From an uncultured Bacteroidales bacterium (GTDB lineage Bacteria > Bacteroidota > Bacteroidia > Bacteroidales > Paludibacteraceae), in the NCBI GenBank assembly GCA_947164985.1, contig CAMUYI010000001.1:124001-188000 (forward strand): DNA of 64,000 nt. The letters are read 5' to 3'. Below, piece by piece: positions 40,488-50,498 of the stretch (position 1 is its first letter; every line of letters starts with the position of its first letter). A program made the translations under genes and the position numbers. The notes beneath the pieces were generated by a model, which was not told where the DNA came from, ran no database searches, and saw only the letters and a program-made list of their open reading frames with translations.

Positions 40488-43295
40488 CTAGTTCTCAGGG
40501 AACATGACTACCTCGAATACATTGCCGGCCTCGACGAGTTTCTTTAAGGTAGCCTGTACGGTTTCGGCGGTAATGGCCTCGACAGCTGCTTTATAATCCC
40601 GGATATTATTCTCGCCGTACATGTAATACATGTAGAGCGACTGACGCCAGTAGGTATTCTTCTCCAGATCCTCTTGGTAGTCCTTGAGCATCGACTCCTT
40701 CTCTTTCTGCAGATCAGAAGCCAGCGGTCCATTCTCGATGATGGTATTCACCTCTTCATGAATAATCTCCATGAGGCGAGTCTGCTTCTTCGGATCGGTA
40801 TCAAACTGCATGATCAGTCCGGCACGCGGAGTAGGCATGATGGTCATATAGCCATAGGTACCTACGCCGTACGAACCGCCTTCGCGCTCACGGATGGACT
40901 CCAGGTAACGGGTACTGAGGATGCGGCCGATCATCTCCATATTCAGGTCGTTCGCCATGGTGTAAGGCATGTCGTACGAGGTGTACTGGATACGGTTCGA
41001 AGCCGTGGTAGTCTCCATCGGACGCGTGAAATAGTTCTTCTGTTGACCCAAAGCCACTGTCACATGATGATCGATCACCTCTTCGTGACAGTTCTTCTTG
41101 GTCTTCAGACCTCCGAGCCATAGGCTGATCAGTTCTTGTACTTTCGGATCCGTGGGATTGATGTTACCGACGAAGACAAAGGTGAAGTCCGCCGGGTTCG
41201 CAAACCGCGCCTGATAAACCTCAAGCGCCTTATCCAGGTTCACTTTCTCCAAGAGCGCCATGTTAAAGAGCGGCGCACGGTCGGAGTGATTGTTCGCCAT
41301 CATCTGGATCGAATCGGAGAAAGCCGTCTTGGGGTTCTTATCCCGGTTCATCAGTTGGTTCTTGAATAAGCCCATCAGGGTCTCGAACGCCTCTTCGTCC
41401 CGACGCGGCGCCGTGAAATAGAGGTAGGTCAACTGAAGCATCGTCTCGAGGTCCTTCACAGACGAAGAAGCATTGATGCGCTCCGTATTCTCTGCTATCT
41501 CGGCAGACACCGAAACGGTTTTTCCGGTGAGCGCTTTCTGCAACTGGGTGGCATTGAATCGACCAATACCGGACATCTCAATCACGTATTGGGCCACCTG
41601 TGCCGAAGGCAGGTCCGCAGTCTTGACTTGACTGTAACCGCCTTTGGAGAAGGCCTGCATCAGGATCTCATCGGCTTTGAATTCCGTCGGGTGGAAGACG
41701 ACTTTGATACCATTAGACAGCATCCATTCGGTTGCCTCAATCTCTTCGTTATAACGTATCGATTTGATCTTACCTTTATGCGGCGCTTTCTTGACCAGTT
41801 CGCTGTCGAAGGCTTCTTCTACCGGGGCCTCGATCGCCAACTCACTCAAGCCGGCCAGCGAAGCAAGGATCGTTTCCTCGGACGGGATATGTACGCCTTC
41901 TTTCTCCGGACCGGAGATAGCTACCGTCGGGTTCGCATGCGTGAGAGATTTAGCAATTTGGTTGACGGCCTCAAGGTTGATCATCGGCAACACTGACTTA
42001 ACGAACTCATACTCCCACTCTGCGCCGGGCATGGACTCACCGTTCTCGAAATTGCGGATACACTCGCGCGCTAAGGTGATGTTCTTGCGCGTGTTACGCT
42101 CGTTGTAATATTTCTCCATTCCGTTCCGTTTCTCACTCTTCACGCGGTCCAACTCGCTCTGCGTGAAGCCGTAACGGTGCATCTTCTCCAATTGGAAGAG
42201 CAGGTCATTGAAGGCTTCCGTCTCGCGACCCTCTTTAGGGATGGAGATACCGAAGAAAGCATCCATCTTCTTCGCCGTCTCGCCGTACTGACAACCGGCG
42301 CCTGTGAACGATGCTTTGGGATCGAGTGCCAACTCCTGGAAGCGGTTGTTGAGCATGTCGCAAGCCAACTCGCGCACCAGATTGATCATGTACTCCTGCG
42401 CCGTGCCTTGCAGCATGTCGGGCAGTTGGTCGAACTTATACTCCAGCGTGATACGGCTGCCTTCAGCCTCCGGATCGGTGACGATAGCAACGAGCGGTTT
42501 GTCGTTATGGTTGACGGTATAGATCGGTCGCTCACCGTAGTTGGCACGACGCGGCACCTCTGCCCAAAGGGCTTTGATCTTCGCTTCGATGGTATCCACA
42601 TTGATATCACCGACTACGATGATCGCCTGGTTATCCGGACCGTACCATTTATGGTAGTAGTCCCGCAGGGCCTGGTATTCGAAGTTATTGATCACTGCCG
42701 TATCGCCGATCACGTCACGCTTCGCGTACTGCGTACCCGGGTACATCTTCGCGTTCATCTCTTTCCAGATACGACGACTCGCCGTACGACCCGTACGCCA
42801 TTCTTCAAGGATGACACCACGTTCGGCATCGATCTCTTCGGGTAAGAGTAGCAAACCGCAACTCCAATCGTGCATCACGAGCAAGGCACTATCCACGATA
42901 CCTTCGCGGTACGTCGGCACGTCGCTCAGGCGATAAACGGTCTCGTCGATCGAGGTGTAAGCGTTGATGTTACCACCGAAATTGACACCCACCGACTCAA
43001 AATAGTTGATGATGCCTTTACCCGGGAAATGTTGCGTACCGTTGAACGCCATGTGCTCCAAGAAGTGCGCCAGACCGTTCTGATGATCCTCTTCGAGGAT
43101 CGCACCGACGGCTTGCGCGATATGGAACTCAGCACGTTGTTTGGGCTGCTCGTTATGACGGATATAATAGGTCAGTCCGTTGTCTAACTTGCCGTAACGA
43201 ACCTCAGGATCCATCGGCAGTTTCTCCGGCGCTTCTTGCGCCGCAAGGCTCATCGCTGCACACAGCAGCACGATGTTAAGCAGTAGTCTCTTCAT
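40488..43295 (-). CDS. Secreted M16-family zinc metallopeptidase (pitrilysin-like)
   Basis: This 935-residue peptidase has a signal peptide ([20 protein letters not shown]) and the inverted zinc motif H77-F-L-E80-H81 in GLAHFLEHMAF, with the downstream Glu of the domain. Two tandem M16 halves are visible: catalytic about 30-450, non-catalytic about 500-900. These enzymes degrade short peptides in the periplasm or at the cell surface. The start at 43295 lies within the last codons of ftsH (20-bp overlap). A longer frame would be entirely within ftsH and is rejected. Confidence 0.9.
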   Translation of the reverse strand: MKRLLLNIVLLCAAMSLAAQEAPEKLPMDPEVRYGKLDNGLTYYIRHNEQPKQRAEFHIAQAVGAILEEDHQNGLAHFLEHMAFNGTQHFPGKGIINYFESVGVNFGGNINAYTSIDETVYRLSDVPTYREGIVDSALLVMHDWSCGLLLLPEEIDAERGVILEEWRTGRTASRRIWKEMNAKMYPGTQYAKRDVIGDTAVINNFEYQALRDYYHKWYGPDNQAIIVVGDINVDTIEAKIKALWAEVPRRANYGERPIYTVNHNDKPLVAIVTDPEAEGSRITLEYKFDQLPDMLQGTAQEYMINLVRELACDMLNNRFQELALDPKASFTGAGCQYGETAKKMDAFFGISIPKEGRETEAFNDLLFQLEKMHRYGFTQSELDRVKSEKRNGMEKYYNERNTRKNITLARECIRNFENGESMPGAEWEYEFVKSVLPMINLEAVNQIAKSLTHANPTVAISGPEKEGVHIPSEETILASLAGLSELAIEAPVEEAFDSELVKKAPHKGKIKSIRYNEEIEATEWMLSNGIKVVFHPTEFKADEILMQAFSKGGYSQVKTADLPSAQVAQYVIEMSGIGRFNATQLQKALTGKTVSVSAEIAENTERINASSSVKDLETMLQLTYLYFTAPRRDEEAFETLMGLFKNQLMNRDKNPKTAFSDSIQMMANNHSDRAPLFNMALLEKVNLDKALEVYQARFANPADFTFVFVGNINPTDPKVQELISLWLGGLKTKKNCHEEVIDHHVTVALGQQKNYFTRPMETTTASNRIQYTSYDMPYTMANDLNMEMIGRILSTRYLESIREREGGSYGVGTYGYMTIMPTPRAGLIMQFDTDPKKQTRLMEIIHEEVNTIIENGPLASDLQKEKESMLKDYQEDLEKNTYWRQSLYMYYMYGENNIRDYKAAVEAITAETVQATLKKLVEAGNVFEVVMFPEN

Positions 43296-45312
43296 TATCT
43301 TGTTTCTTTTTACGTGTTCTTTTCTTCGGTTTCTCGGATTCAGCGAGTGCGGCATTGACTTCCAGCAGTTCATCGCCGCGACTCTTCCACGGACGCGGAC
43401 CGAGGATGCGTTCTACATCTTCGGAGGTGATCACCTCGCGCTCGATAAGCAGTTGCGCAATCTGGTGATGCCCTTCGGCATTGTCCGTCAGGATCTGTTT
43501 CGCACGCGCCATCTGTTCGGCAATGATCCGTTGGGTCTCATCGTCAATGGTCTTTGCGGTATCTTCCGAATAGGGTTTAATCAATCCGTAGTCATACCGA
43601 CCTGTGGAGTCATAGAAACTGATATCCTTCAGTTTATCGCTCATTCCGTAGTACGCAACCATGGCATAGGCCTGCTTAGTGGCACGCTCCAGGTCGTTGA
43701 GAGCGCCGGTTGAGGTCTGGTTAAGGAACAACTGCTCGGCAGCACGACCGCCTAACAGCGAACAGAGTTCGTCTAAGATATGCTCCTCATTGGTCAGTTG
43801 ACGTTCTTCGGGTAAGTACCACGCTGCGCCCAGCGCCATGCCACGCGGAACGATCGTCACCTTTACCAGCGGGTTCGCCCAGCGAAGCATCCAACTGATG
43901 GTCGCATGACCGGCCTCGTGGTACGCAATCGATCTCTTCTCCTCTTCGGTCATGATTTTATTCTTGCGCTCCAGACCACCGACGATACGATCGACAGCAT
44001 CCATGAAATCCTGCTTGCAGATTTTCTTGCGTCCGCCGCGGGCCGCAATAAGGGCCGCCTCGTTACATACGTTCGCGATGTCGGCACCCGAGAATCCCGG
44101 AGTCTGTTTGCTCAAGAAATCAATATCCACCGTCTCGTCCAGTTTCAGCGGACGCAGATGCACTTGGAAAATCTCCTTACGTTCCTGCAGGTCCGGTAAC
44201 TCGACATGGATCTGACGGTCAAAACGACCGGCACGCAACAAGGCCGCATCGAGTACGTCGGCACGGTTAGTAGCTGCCAAAATGATGACACCCGAGTTGG
44301 TACCGAAACCGTCCATCTCTGTCAATAATTGGTTCAGCGTACTCTCCCGTTCATCGTTACCGCCGGTCATTACGCCCTTACTGCGGCTTCGACCAATCGC
44401 GTCGATCTCGTCAATGAAAATGATCGCCGGCGCTTTCTCTTTCGCTTGACGAAAGAGGTCCCGCACACGGCTGGCACCAACGCCCACAAACATCTCCACG
44501 AAATCGCTACCCGACATCGAGAAGAAGGGTACATTCGCTTCACCTGCAACGGCTTTAGCGAGTAAAGTTTTACCTGTTCCCGGAGGGCCTACCAAGAGTG
44601 CGCCTTTCGGAATTTTCGCACCGATCTCCGTGTATTTCTTGGGGTTCTTCAAAAACTCCACGATCTCCTGCACCTCCTGTTTGGCGCCGTACAGACCTGC
44701 TACATCTTCGAAGGTCACTTTGTCCTTTTTGTTCGAGTCGAACAACTGCGCCTGCGCTTTACCGACACCGAAGATGCCGCCCGGTCCGCCTGCGCTACCG
44801 ATACCGCGACTCATATACACGAAGAACAAAATCAGCAACGCAAACGGCAGGATATTGACCAAAATCAAGTACCAGTAGTCACGCGACTTGGCGTAGGTCA
44901 CATCGATCGCCGCCTGCCCGTTCGCCTTACGCGTTGCATTGACGCCGTCCATGTACTTGGAAAACTCTTCGATCGAAGGTACCTGCGTCCGCAACTGCCC
45001 TTTAGCACGCTCACCATCGCCCTGCGTTCCGAAAACCAGGGTATAGTTCTGCGGCTTCACGGTCGCTTTGGCTTTCAAGTCGTCCGTCACCTCGATCTTA
45101 TCGATCGCACCCACTTCGATATAAGCGGTTAACTTGGTGTAACTCAGTTCTTTCGTCACGCCGTTATTATCCTTGTCACCAAAGAGATAAAAACCTAAAA
45201 GCGCAAAAGCCAGGGTATAAAAGAGCAGACTCAACCATCGTCTTCCCTTCCCGGGTTGCTGACCATTATTGTTCATCTGTTGCGGCATACGCCGCTTCTT
45301 GTTTTCTGCCAT
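43276..45312 (-). CDS. ftsH: ATP-dependent zinc metalloprotease FtsH
   Basis: This 678-residue FtsH has two TM segments near the N-terminus (about 25-44 and 150-168), an AAA domain with [18 protein letters not shown] (about 235-255), SRH-like RPGRFDRQI, and the zinc motif HEAGH near 465. It degrades misfolded membrane proteins and short-lived regulators at the inner membrane. The start at 45312 ([12 protein letters not shown]) is chosen because the upstream codons are rsfS sequence. The gene follows rsfS by 2 bp, the conserved order in Bacteroidota. Confidence 0.96.
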   Translation of the reverse strand: MAENKKRRMPQQMNNNGQQPGKGRRWLSLLFYTLAFALLGFYLFGDKDNNGVTKELSYTKLTAYIEVGAIDKIEVTDDLKAKATVKPQNYTLVFGTQGDGERAKGQLRTQVPSIEEFSKYMDGVNATRKANGQAAIDVTYAKSRDYWYLILVNILPFALLILFFVYMSRGIGSAGGPGGIFGVGKAQAQLFDSNKKDKVTFEDVAGLYGAKQEVQEIVEFLKNPKKYTEIGAKIPKGALLVGPPGTGKTLLAKAVAGEANVPFFSMSGSDFVEMFVGVGASRVRDLFRQAKEKAPAIIFIDEIDAIGRSRSKGVMTGGNDERESTLNQLLTEMDGFGTNSGVIILAATNRADVLDAALLRAGRFDRQIHVELPDLQERKEIFQVHLRPLKLDETVDIDFLSKQTPGFSGADIANVCNEAALIAARGGRKKICKQDFMDAVDRIVGGLERKNKIMTEEEKRSIAYHEAGHATISWMLRWANPLVKVTIVPRGMALGAAWYLPEERQLTNEEHILDELCSLLGGRAAEQLFLNQTSTGALNDLERATKQAYAMVAYYGMSDKLKDISFYDSTGRYDYGLIKPYSEDTAKTIDDETQRIIAEQMARAKQILTDNAEGHHQIAQLLIEREVITSEDVERILGPRPWKSRGDELLEVNAALAESEKPKKRTRKKKQDNEETTA

Positions 45313-45314
45313 AC

Positions 45315-45680
45315 TTATAATATTTCCGGTAGTTCTGTCACTTTTCCGTCCGCCCACAAATGCTCGATATCATAGAAAGCACGGGGTTCGCGTTGCATCA
45401 CATGCACAAATATCGTGCCGTAATCCATCGCAATCCACTCCGCGTTCTCTTGACCGGCGACACTCAGCGGATGCACATGGGTCGTGGTGCGAACGAAATC
45501 ATCGATCTCATCCGCAATAGATGCCACCTGCGTGTTACTCTGTCCTTCGCAGATCACCATCATCTCCACCGGAGCCTCTTTGATCTTACGCAGATCAATC
45601 GTGACGATTCGTTGGCCTTTCCGATTGCGAATACCTTCAATGATGGTATCCAATAATTTCTTTGTACTTACGTCTTTCAT
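45315..45680 (-). CDS. rsfS: Ribosome silencing factor RsfS
   Basis: This 121-residue RsfS/YbeB/iojap protein has KGQRIVTIDLRKIKEAPVEM, GQSNTQVASIADEI and a C-terminal DYGTIFVHVM motif. It binds L14 on the 50S subunit and prevents subunit joining in starvation. It sits directly upstream of ftsH and 19 bp after the outer-membrane barrel gene. Confidence 0.94.
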   Translation of the reverse strand: MKDVSTKKLLDTIIEGIRNRKGQRIVTIDLRKIKEAPVEMMVICEGQSNTQVASIADEIDDFVRTTTHVHPLSVAGQENAEWIAMDYGTIFVHVMQREPRAFYDIEHLWADGKVTELPEIL

Positions 45681-45699
45681 ATATATTTTGTTACTTTTT

Positions 45700-47553
45700 T
45701 TAGAACCGATAGGTAGCGCCGATCAGGAAATTGATACCCTGCGAGCGATAACCGTAGAATAGTTCGTTCTTATGATGCAACCAGTTATTGAGTTGCAGGA
45801 AGAGCGTGAGGTTCGGTTTGGGTTCGGGGCGAAGTGTCTGGCTTGCGTGCCCATCCATGTGCGCTGCTTTTCCTACCCACATATTATATTCCACGCCCAG
45901 GTTGCAATCCATGATCGGACGAAGCATATGCTCCGTATACGTGTCCGTAGCGCCGTTATACACCAATGCTTTGCGGCCTCCGACAAACTTATTATCCGAA
46001 TAGACGGACCAGTGTTTGTCGATACGCCCGTCAATACGAACAGCCAATTCCCAGTTCGGTCGGTCATACACCGTCGTGTCACCGCTCCAGAAATAATAAT
46101 CTCCGTTCACGTTGATACGCAAGATGTCACGCAGGTGGTAGTTGATCTGACCACCCACCTTACCACGCTGGTAATTGGTATGGAAATAGGTGAAGTCACC
46201 TGCGCCTACCATTTTCTTATTAACACCGCCGATAGCTATCGATGCAGAGTCCGCATTCGCCACCCATACATCCTGATGAATCATATACGCATACCCTCCG
46301 TGAATCTCAAAGAGCAGGTCACGATATGGACGGATATGAAAACCTAACTCTGCATCCACCGGTGTGTACGATGCTGCATGCGGTTCGATGATGCCCTGAT
46401 GAATCAAACGGTAACGGTTCTCCTCCATATAATCTTGCAAGGTACCGAAACCATGACTACCCTCGATATCCGCATAGACAGTGAGCCACTGCTTGGCGAT
46501 TTGTGCCTCCACATTGATATGGGGCGAAGGAGCAAATGACAGATTCTCCACGCCGGATAACTCATTCTGTCCGCGACCCACATTCAAATCCAGGTTCACG
46601 CCTACGTGTACGCGCACGCGTTCTCCTTCATATACATAATAGGGTTCAATGCGGAAATTATGGATGTTATGGTATAACGAATCCGGTATCGCTTCTGCCA
46701 AGGCATTGCGCAACTGACGGAAGTTATTCTGCACGTAGATATTGACTCCTGCATGATGCGCTTCACTACTCCAGTCGAACGAACCGTGCGTACGAATCTG
46801 ATGCTCACTCACCGCGCCGGGTTTGGAGAACAGCATATAACCCGTCTGTACCTTATATTGGATATCCTGCTTGGGGTTCGAACGCACACCTACAAAAGCC
46901 TCTGCCGTCCAAAGCGAGGTGAGGTCACGATCTATGGCAGGAACCTTCTTGGCATAGGCTACTTCGTTCTTCTCCCATCCGCCGAAATCACGGTTCGTCG
47001 TGTAGAAAGTCGTGTAGTCGTACCAATGACCATACTTGTTGTAGTAGATGTTTCCACCTTCGACACCAAAATAGAGGTCGCAAGTTGAGAACGTATGCTT
47101 GAAATTCAAACCCAATTTACTCTTACTCAAAGTCGCCGTTCCCCACTCGGCATGATGACCTGCATGCACATCGAGAATCGAGTTCTTGCCATCATCGAGA
47201 TGGTATCCGAAACCAAAGAGCGTGTTCGGGTGACCGAAAGCACCACGAACATAGCCCTTATAGGGGGCGGTGGGTTCAAAACGTGTCGGTTGAGACAACA
47301 AGGGATTAAAGGTCGCCGTCGGTTGAACGGATGCCGTATAGTGGGAATACTCAATAGGCGTCGGTTCGATGTTCGTCTCTACCACAGCCGGTTTAGTGGA
47401 CACCTTTCCTGCTGCTTGTATGATAGGCTGAAAATCCCGCTCTACGGTCACCGATCTATTCAGCGCGCTGTCGCTCTGGGCAAATGCGCTATTATCTAGG
47501 ACGCCTAGGAGTCCTAGGATGCCTAGGATGCCTATTTTAATTCTCTTCTTCAT
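45700..47553 (-). CDS. Outer-membrane beta-barrel protein
   Basis: This 617-residue protein has a signal peptide whose hydrophobic core is encoded by a 9-bp tandem repeat (KIGILGILGLLGVLDN). It is rich in alternating hydrophobic strands (for example FGFGYHLDDGKN, HINVEAQIAKQW) and ends GATYRF, a typical outer-membrane C-terminal aromatic signal. It resembles TonB-dependent-receptor-type or porin barrels without a plug domain. The start overlaps the TPR gene stop by 17 bp, so it is co-translated with the TPR protein and may be assembled or guided by it. Ligand unknown. Confidence 0.78.
   Translation of the reverse strand: MKKRIKIGILGILGLLGVLDNSAFAQSDSALNRSVTVERDFQPIIQAAGKVSTKPAVVETNIEPTPIEYSHYTASVQPTATFNPLLSQPTRFEPTAPYKGYVRGAFGHPNTLFGFGYHLDDGKNSILDVHAGHHAEWGTATLSKSKLGLNFKHTFSTCDLYFGVEGGNIYYNKYGHWYDYTTFYTTNRDFGGWEKNEVAYAKKVPAIDRDLTSLWTAEAFVGVRSNPKQDIQYKVQTGYMLFSKPGAVSEHQIRTHGSFDWSSEAHHAGVNIYVQNNFRQLRNALAEAIPDSLYHNIHNFRIEPYYVYEGERVRVHVGVNLDLNVGRGQNELSGVENLSFAPSPHINVEAQIAKQWLTVYADIEGSHGFGTLQDYMEENRYRLIHQGIIEPHAASYTPVDAELGFHIRPYRDLLFEIHGGYAYMIHQDVWVANADSASIAIGGVNKKMVGAGDFTYFHTNYQRGKVGGQINYHLRDILRINVNGDYYFWSGDTTVYDRPNWELAVRIDGRIDKHWSVYSDNKFVGGRKALVYNGATDTYTEHMLRPIMDCNLGVEYNMWVGKAAHMDGHASQTLRPEPKPNLTLFLQLNNWLHHKNELFYGYRSQGINFLIGATYRF
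47494..47537 (-). repeat. 9-bp repeat CCTAGGATG encoding a signal peptide core
   Basis: On the minus strand, units of the form ATCCTAGGC repeat with a period of nine, equal to three codons. They encode the ILG/LLG stretch of the barrel protein's signal peptide. Confidence 0.8.
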
Positions 47554-50467
47554 CGTTCTCCTCCTTTCTTACGGGTTGTTCGAGTTGATCGAGTTGGGCA
47601 AGCCGTGCGCTGACAAGCGACGGGATATCGTCGTCGGTAGCGGTGTAGTTCTGCTGCAGCACCAACAGGTACTGACGTGCTTGGAATAGTTCACCGCGGT
47701 CACGATTGATGTCGCTCAGTAAAATGAGTGCGCGCGCTAACCAGTACTGCTGACGCGTGTTGCTCTGAGTGAAGTCCATTACCTCGGCTTCTGCGGCATC
47801 CGGTTCACCTTGCTCATACGCACTCTGCGCCAACAGGTACTTAGCCTCAGCACCTTGTGCCGTACGAACCTCTTCGGCCAACACACGCAGATCCGGTTGC
47901 GCTTGGGTCCATTGGTTCAGACCGATATAGGCTTTCGCACGTACGTAACGGGCTTCGTTCTCCGTCTCTTCACTTACCGGCTGGTCACTCAAGATCTGGT
48001 CAGCGATATCGATCGCCGCTTGATGACGTCCGAGTGCTTGGCTGCAACGCAAGATACCCAGACGGGCTACCGTCGTGTTCTCACGATTGGAAGCCAAAGC
48101 CTGCATGCGGTAGAAAGCCTCCAAGGCGCACGCATAGTCAGCCTTGTCATAACATAGTTCTGCCACGCGCGTAGCCGCCTCTTCCTGATATGGGTTAGCA
48201 TTCATCTCCGCCAGCACAGCATAGTGCTCCAAGGCCTCCGTACGTTGACCGAGACGGTAATACGAGTCGGCCAGATAATATCGGGCGGTGGTGCAATAAC
48301 GTCCTCCGGCGCAGTACTGCGTCAGATAATTGCTGAGACTAACCGTCGCTTTCTGGTAAGCCGCCTGCATATATTGCATCTCTGCGGAGGCATACAACAA
48401 CGAGTCCTCTGCCGTGGTGACATTCATATTCATCTTCGCCAACTGCTTGGTGTAGGCCAGGTACTCATTCACATTACCCGACTCCACATAAAGCGCCTGC
48501 AACGCATCCAGCGCTGTATACGCCTCCTCTGTGGCCGGATATTTCTCGATCGTCTGACGGTAAGCCACTATTGCCTGGTCGTTCTGACCCAAGTTACGAT
48601 AGAGCATCGCACGCTCCAACGACGCTTTGCGTGCCAGAGTCGAATGCGGATAGGTCTTGAGCAACTGCTCATAAGTCGTGATAGCACCGTTTTCATCGTC
48701 TTGCTGCAACTGAGCGCGGGCAATCTCATACACACCATCATCGGCATAATCCGACTTGGGATAACGGCTCACTAACTCGCGCAGCACATCGATTTTCTCG
48801 TTGTACTTATGCTGCAAACCAAGCGCATAACCGCGTTGGAAGAGCGCATAGTCAGCACCCGATGCCTGTAACTTCGCTACCTGCGTATAATACGTGATCG
48901 CCTGGCTGAACTGACGGGCATTGAAATAGCAATCACCGATACGGTTGAGTGCATCGGCATAGGTCGGTTCGGTCGCGCGGGCCTCGTCAATATAAACAGA
49001 GAACGCATTCCGTGCTTTGTCGTACTGCTTGAGCGAGAAAGCACAGTAACCTTGCAAATAACGTGCGATCGAATAGTTCGCCGACTTGCGTGCGTCCGAA
49101 CGGGCGAAGAATGCATTCAGATCTTTCTCGCACTCTGTATAGTTACGCAAACGGTAGTTTGCTTCGGCACGAATATAATAAGCCTCTGTCGTGTATTTGT
49201 CCGACTCGCCGGCATGCGCCACTACTTCGCTCATCCAGTTGACCGATTGCTGCATCTTACCTTGCAAGAATAGGTCCGCACCTAACTGATAGCGCAAGTA
49301 CTGCTTCGTCTCCTTCATCTTCGCCGTCGGGTGCGGAATAGAATCCAGGATCGAGATCGCACCTGCGTAGTTCTTACTCTGCATCAACGCATCGCTCAAC
49401 AAGCGATAGATACGCTCCTCGTATTTCGAGTTCGGGTACTGCGTCAGGAAATCATTGAACGCCCTTACGGACTCACCCAACGCACTCGAACTCTGATACG
49501 TACACAGCGTATAGTTATACGCCGCCTCTTCCGTCACCGCCGGAGTGAGTTGATAGCCGGCAGCCGCCTGATAAGACAACTTCGCCTGCTCCAACTGCTT
49601 GAGTTGCACATACGCATTACCCATCGTCAGACAGGTCGCTTCCGAAAGGCTGTCTTTCTCTTGCTTCACCTGCTTGAGCGAACGAACAGCCTCCGCATAA
49701 TCGCCCAATTCATACTGCGCCGAACCCAACATATACATGTCGTTGCGCAGTACCGGCTCTTTGGCATCTGCGGTCGCTTTCTGATAAGCCGTGAGATACG
49801 TTACTGCCTTGCGGTAGTCCTTCTGTTGGTACGCCATCTCGCCTAAGATACGATGGAGCTCTGCGTTGTTGACATTGTCCGGATTAGCATGCAACAGGCT
49901 GTCCGCACGTTGTGCCGCTTCATCGTAATCGCCCTGCGCATACTGGATCTGCGTCAGGTAATACGGCACGGTCTGCTTGTAAGCCGTCTCATGTTCCAAG
50001 GCCTTCAGCGCCGGTAATGCCTTATCGTATTTCTCCAGTTTATACATGCAGTACGCATAATAATACGTGCCGCGCGTCTTATAACGGCTGTCTCCCTTCG
50101 ACAAAATCGAGAAATAAATACTGGCGCGCTGGTACTCCTGCATCATCAGATAGGCATAACCGCGATAGAAAGCATAATCCTCCTGATGCGGACGCGTCAA
50201 CGCCTGCATGTCGATCGGCTCCAATAGTTTGAGCGCCTGTTTATAATGACCCTTCTCCACCTGAATAACACCCTGCATAAAATTCACTTCATCCAAGAAA
50301 GTGGTGTAGGGGTATTGCTGCAGATAGGTCTTGAGGTCACGCTGCAATAACTTGTCCCGCCCGTCAAAACGAGCAGCCAAGGCATTGTAACGCGTCTCCA
50401 TCTCCGTCGTCTGAGCACTCACGCCAAGCGTCACAAGACTAATTAGAATTAAAATGAGTTTTCTCAT
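47537..50467 (-). CDS. Large TPR-repeat periplasmic protein
   Basis: This 976-residue protein has a signal peptide (MRKLILILISLVTLGVSAQ) and about 15 or more tetratricopeptide repeats throughout (patterns such as YAYLMMQEYQRASIYFS and AIxxYxxxLxxYP). It is a scaffold for protein interactions, probably in the periplasm, and resembles YbgF/BamD-type TPR proteins in the N-terminal half. It is translationally coupled to the outer-membrane barrel gene downstream. The start at 50467 (ATG just after the repeat spacer) is chosen over 50473. Confidence 0.85.
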   Translation of the reverse strand: MRKLILILISLVTLGVSAQTTEMETRYNALAARFDGRDKLLQRDLKTYLQQYPYTTFLDEVNFMQGVIQVEKGHYKQALKLLEPIDMQALTRPHQEDYAFYRGYAYLMMQEYQRASIYFSILSKGDSRYKTRGTYYYAYCMYKLEKYDKALPALKALEHETAYKQTVPYYLTQIQYAQGDYDEAAQRADSLLHANPDNVNNAELHRILGEMAYQQKDYRKAVTYLTAYQKATADAKEPVLRNDMYMLGSAQYELGDYAEAVRSLKQVKQEKDSLSEATCLTMGNAYVQLKQLEQAKLSYQAAAGYQLTPAVTEEAAYNYTLCTYQSSSALGESVRAFNDFLTQYPNSKYEERIYRLLSDALMQSKNYAGAISILDSIPHPTAKMKETKQYLRYQLGADLFLQGKMQQSVNWMSEVVAHAGESDKYTTEAYYIRAEANYRLRNYTECEKDLNAFFARSDARKSANYSIARYLQGYCAFSLKQYDKARNAFSVYIDEARATEPTYADALNRIGDCYFNARQFSQAITYYTQVAKLQASGADYALFQRGYALGLQHKYNEKIDVLRELVSRYPKSDYADDGVYEIARAQLQQDDENGAITTYEQLLKTYPHSTLARKASLERAMLYRNLGQNDQAIVAYRQTIEKYPATEEAYTALDALQALYVESGNVNEYLAYTKQLAKMNMNVTTAEDSLLYASAEMQYMQAAYQKATVSLSNYLTQYCAGGRYCTTARYYLADSYYRLGQRTEALEHYAVLAEMNANPYQEEAATRVAELCYDKADYACALEAFYRMQALASNRENTTVARLGILRCSQALGRHQAAIDIADQILSDQPVSEETENEARYVRAKAYIGLNQWTQAQPDLRVLAEEVRTAQGAEAKYLLAQSAYEQGEPDAAEAEVMDFTQSNTRQQYWLARALILLSDINRDRGELFQARQYLLVLQQNYTATDDDIPSLVSARLAQLDQLEQPVRKEENDEEEN

Positions 50468-50498
50468 TTGCAATTTTTAATTCTTAATTTTTAATTAA
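50468..50498 (-). repeat. 7-bp repeat between potD and the TPR gene
   Basis: Heptamers of the form AAAAATT/AAGAATT fill the spacer from the potD stop to the TPR start, read on the minus strand. Confidence 0.65.

Noticed and set aside
40488..43295. M16 peptidase start 26 codons further upstream (43373)
   Set aside because: These codons are the end of ftsH in another frame and would displace the obvious signal peptide.
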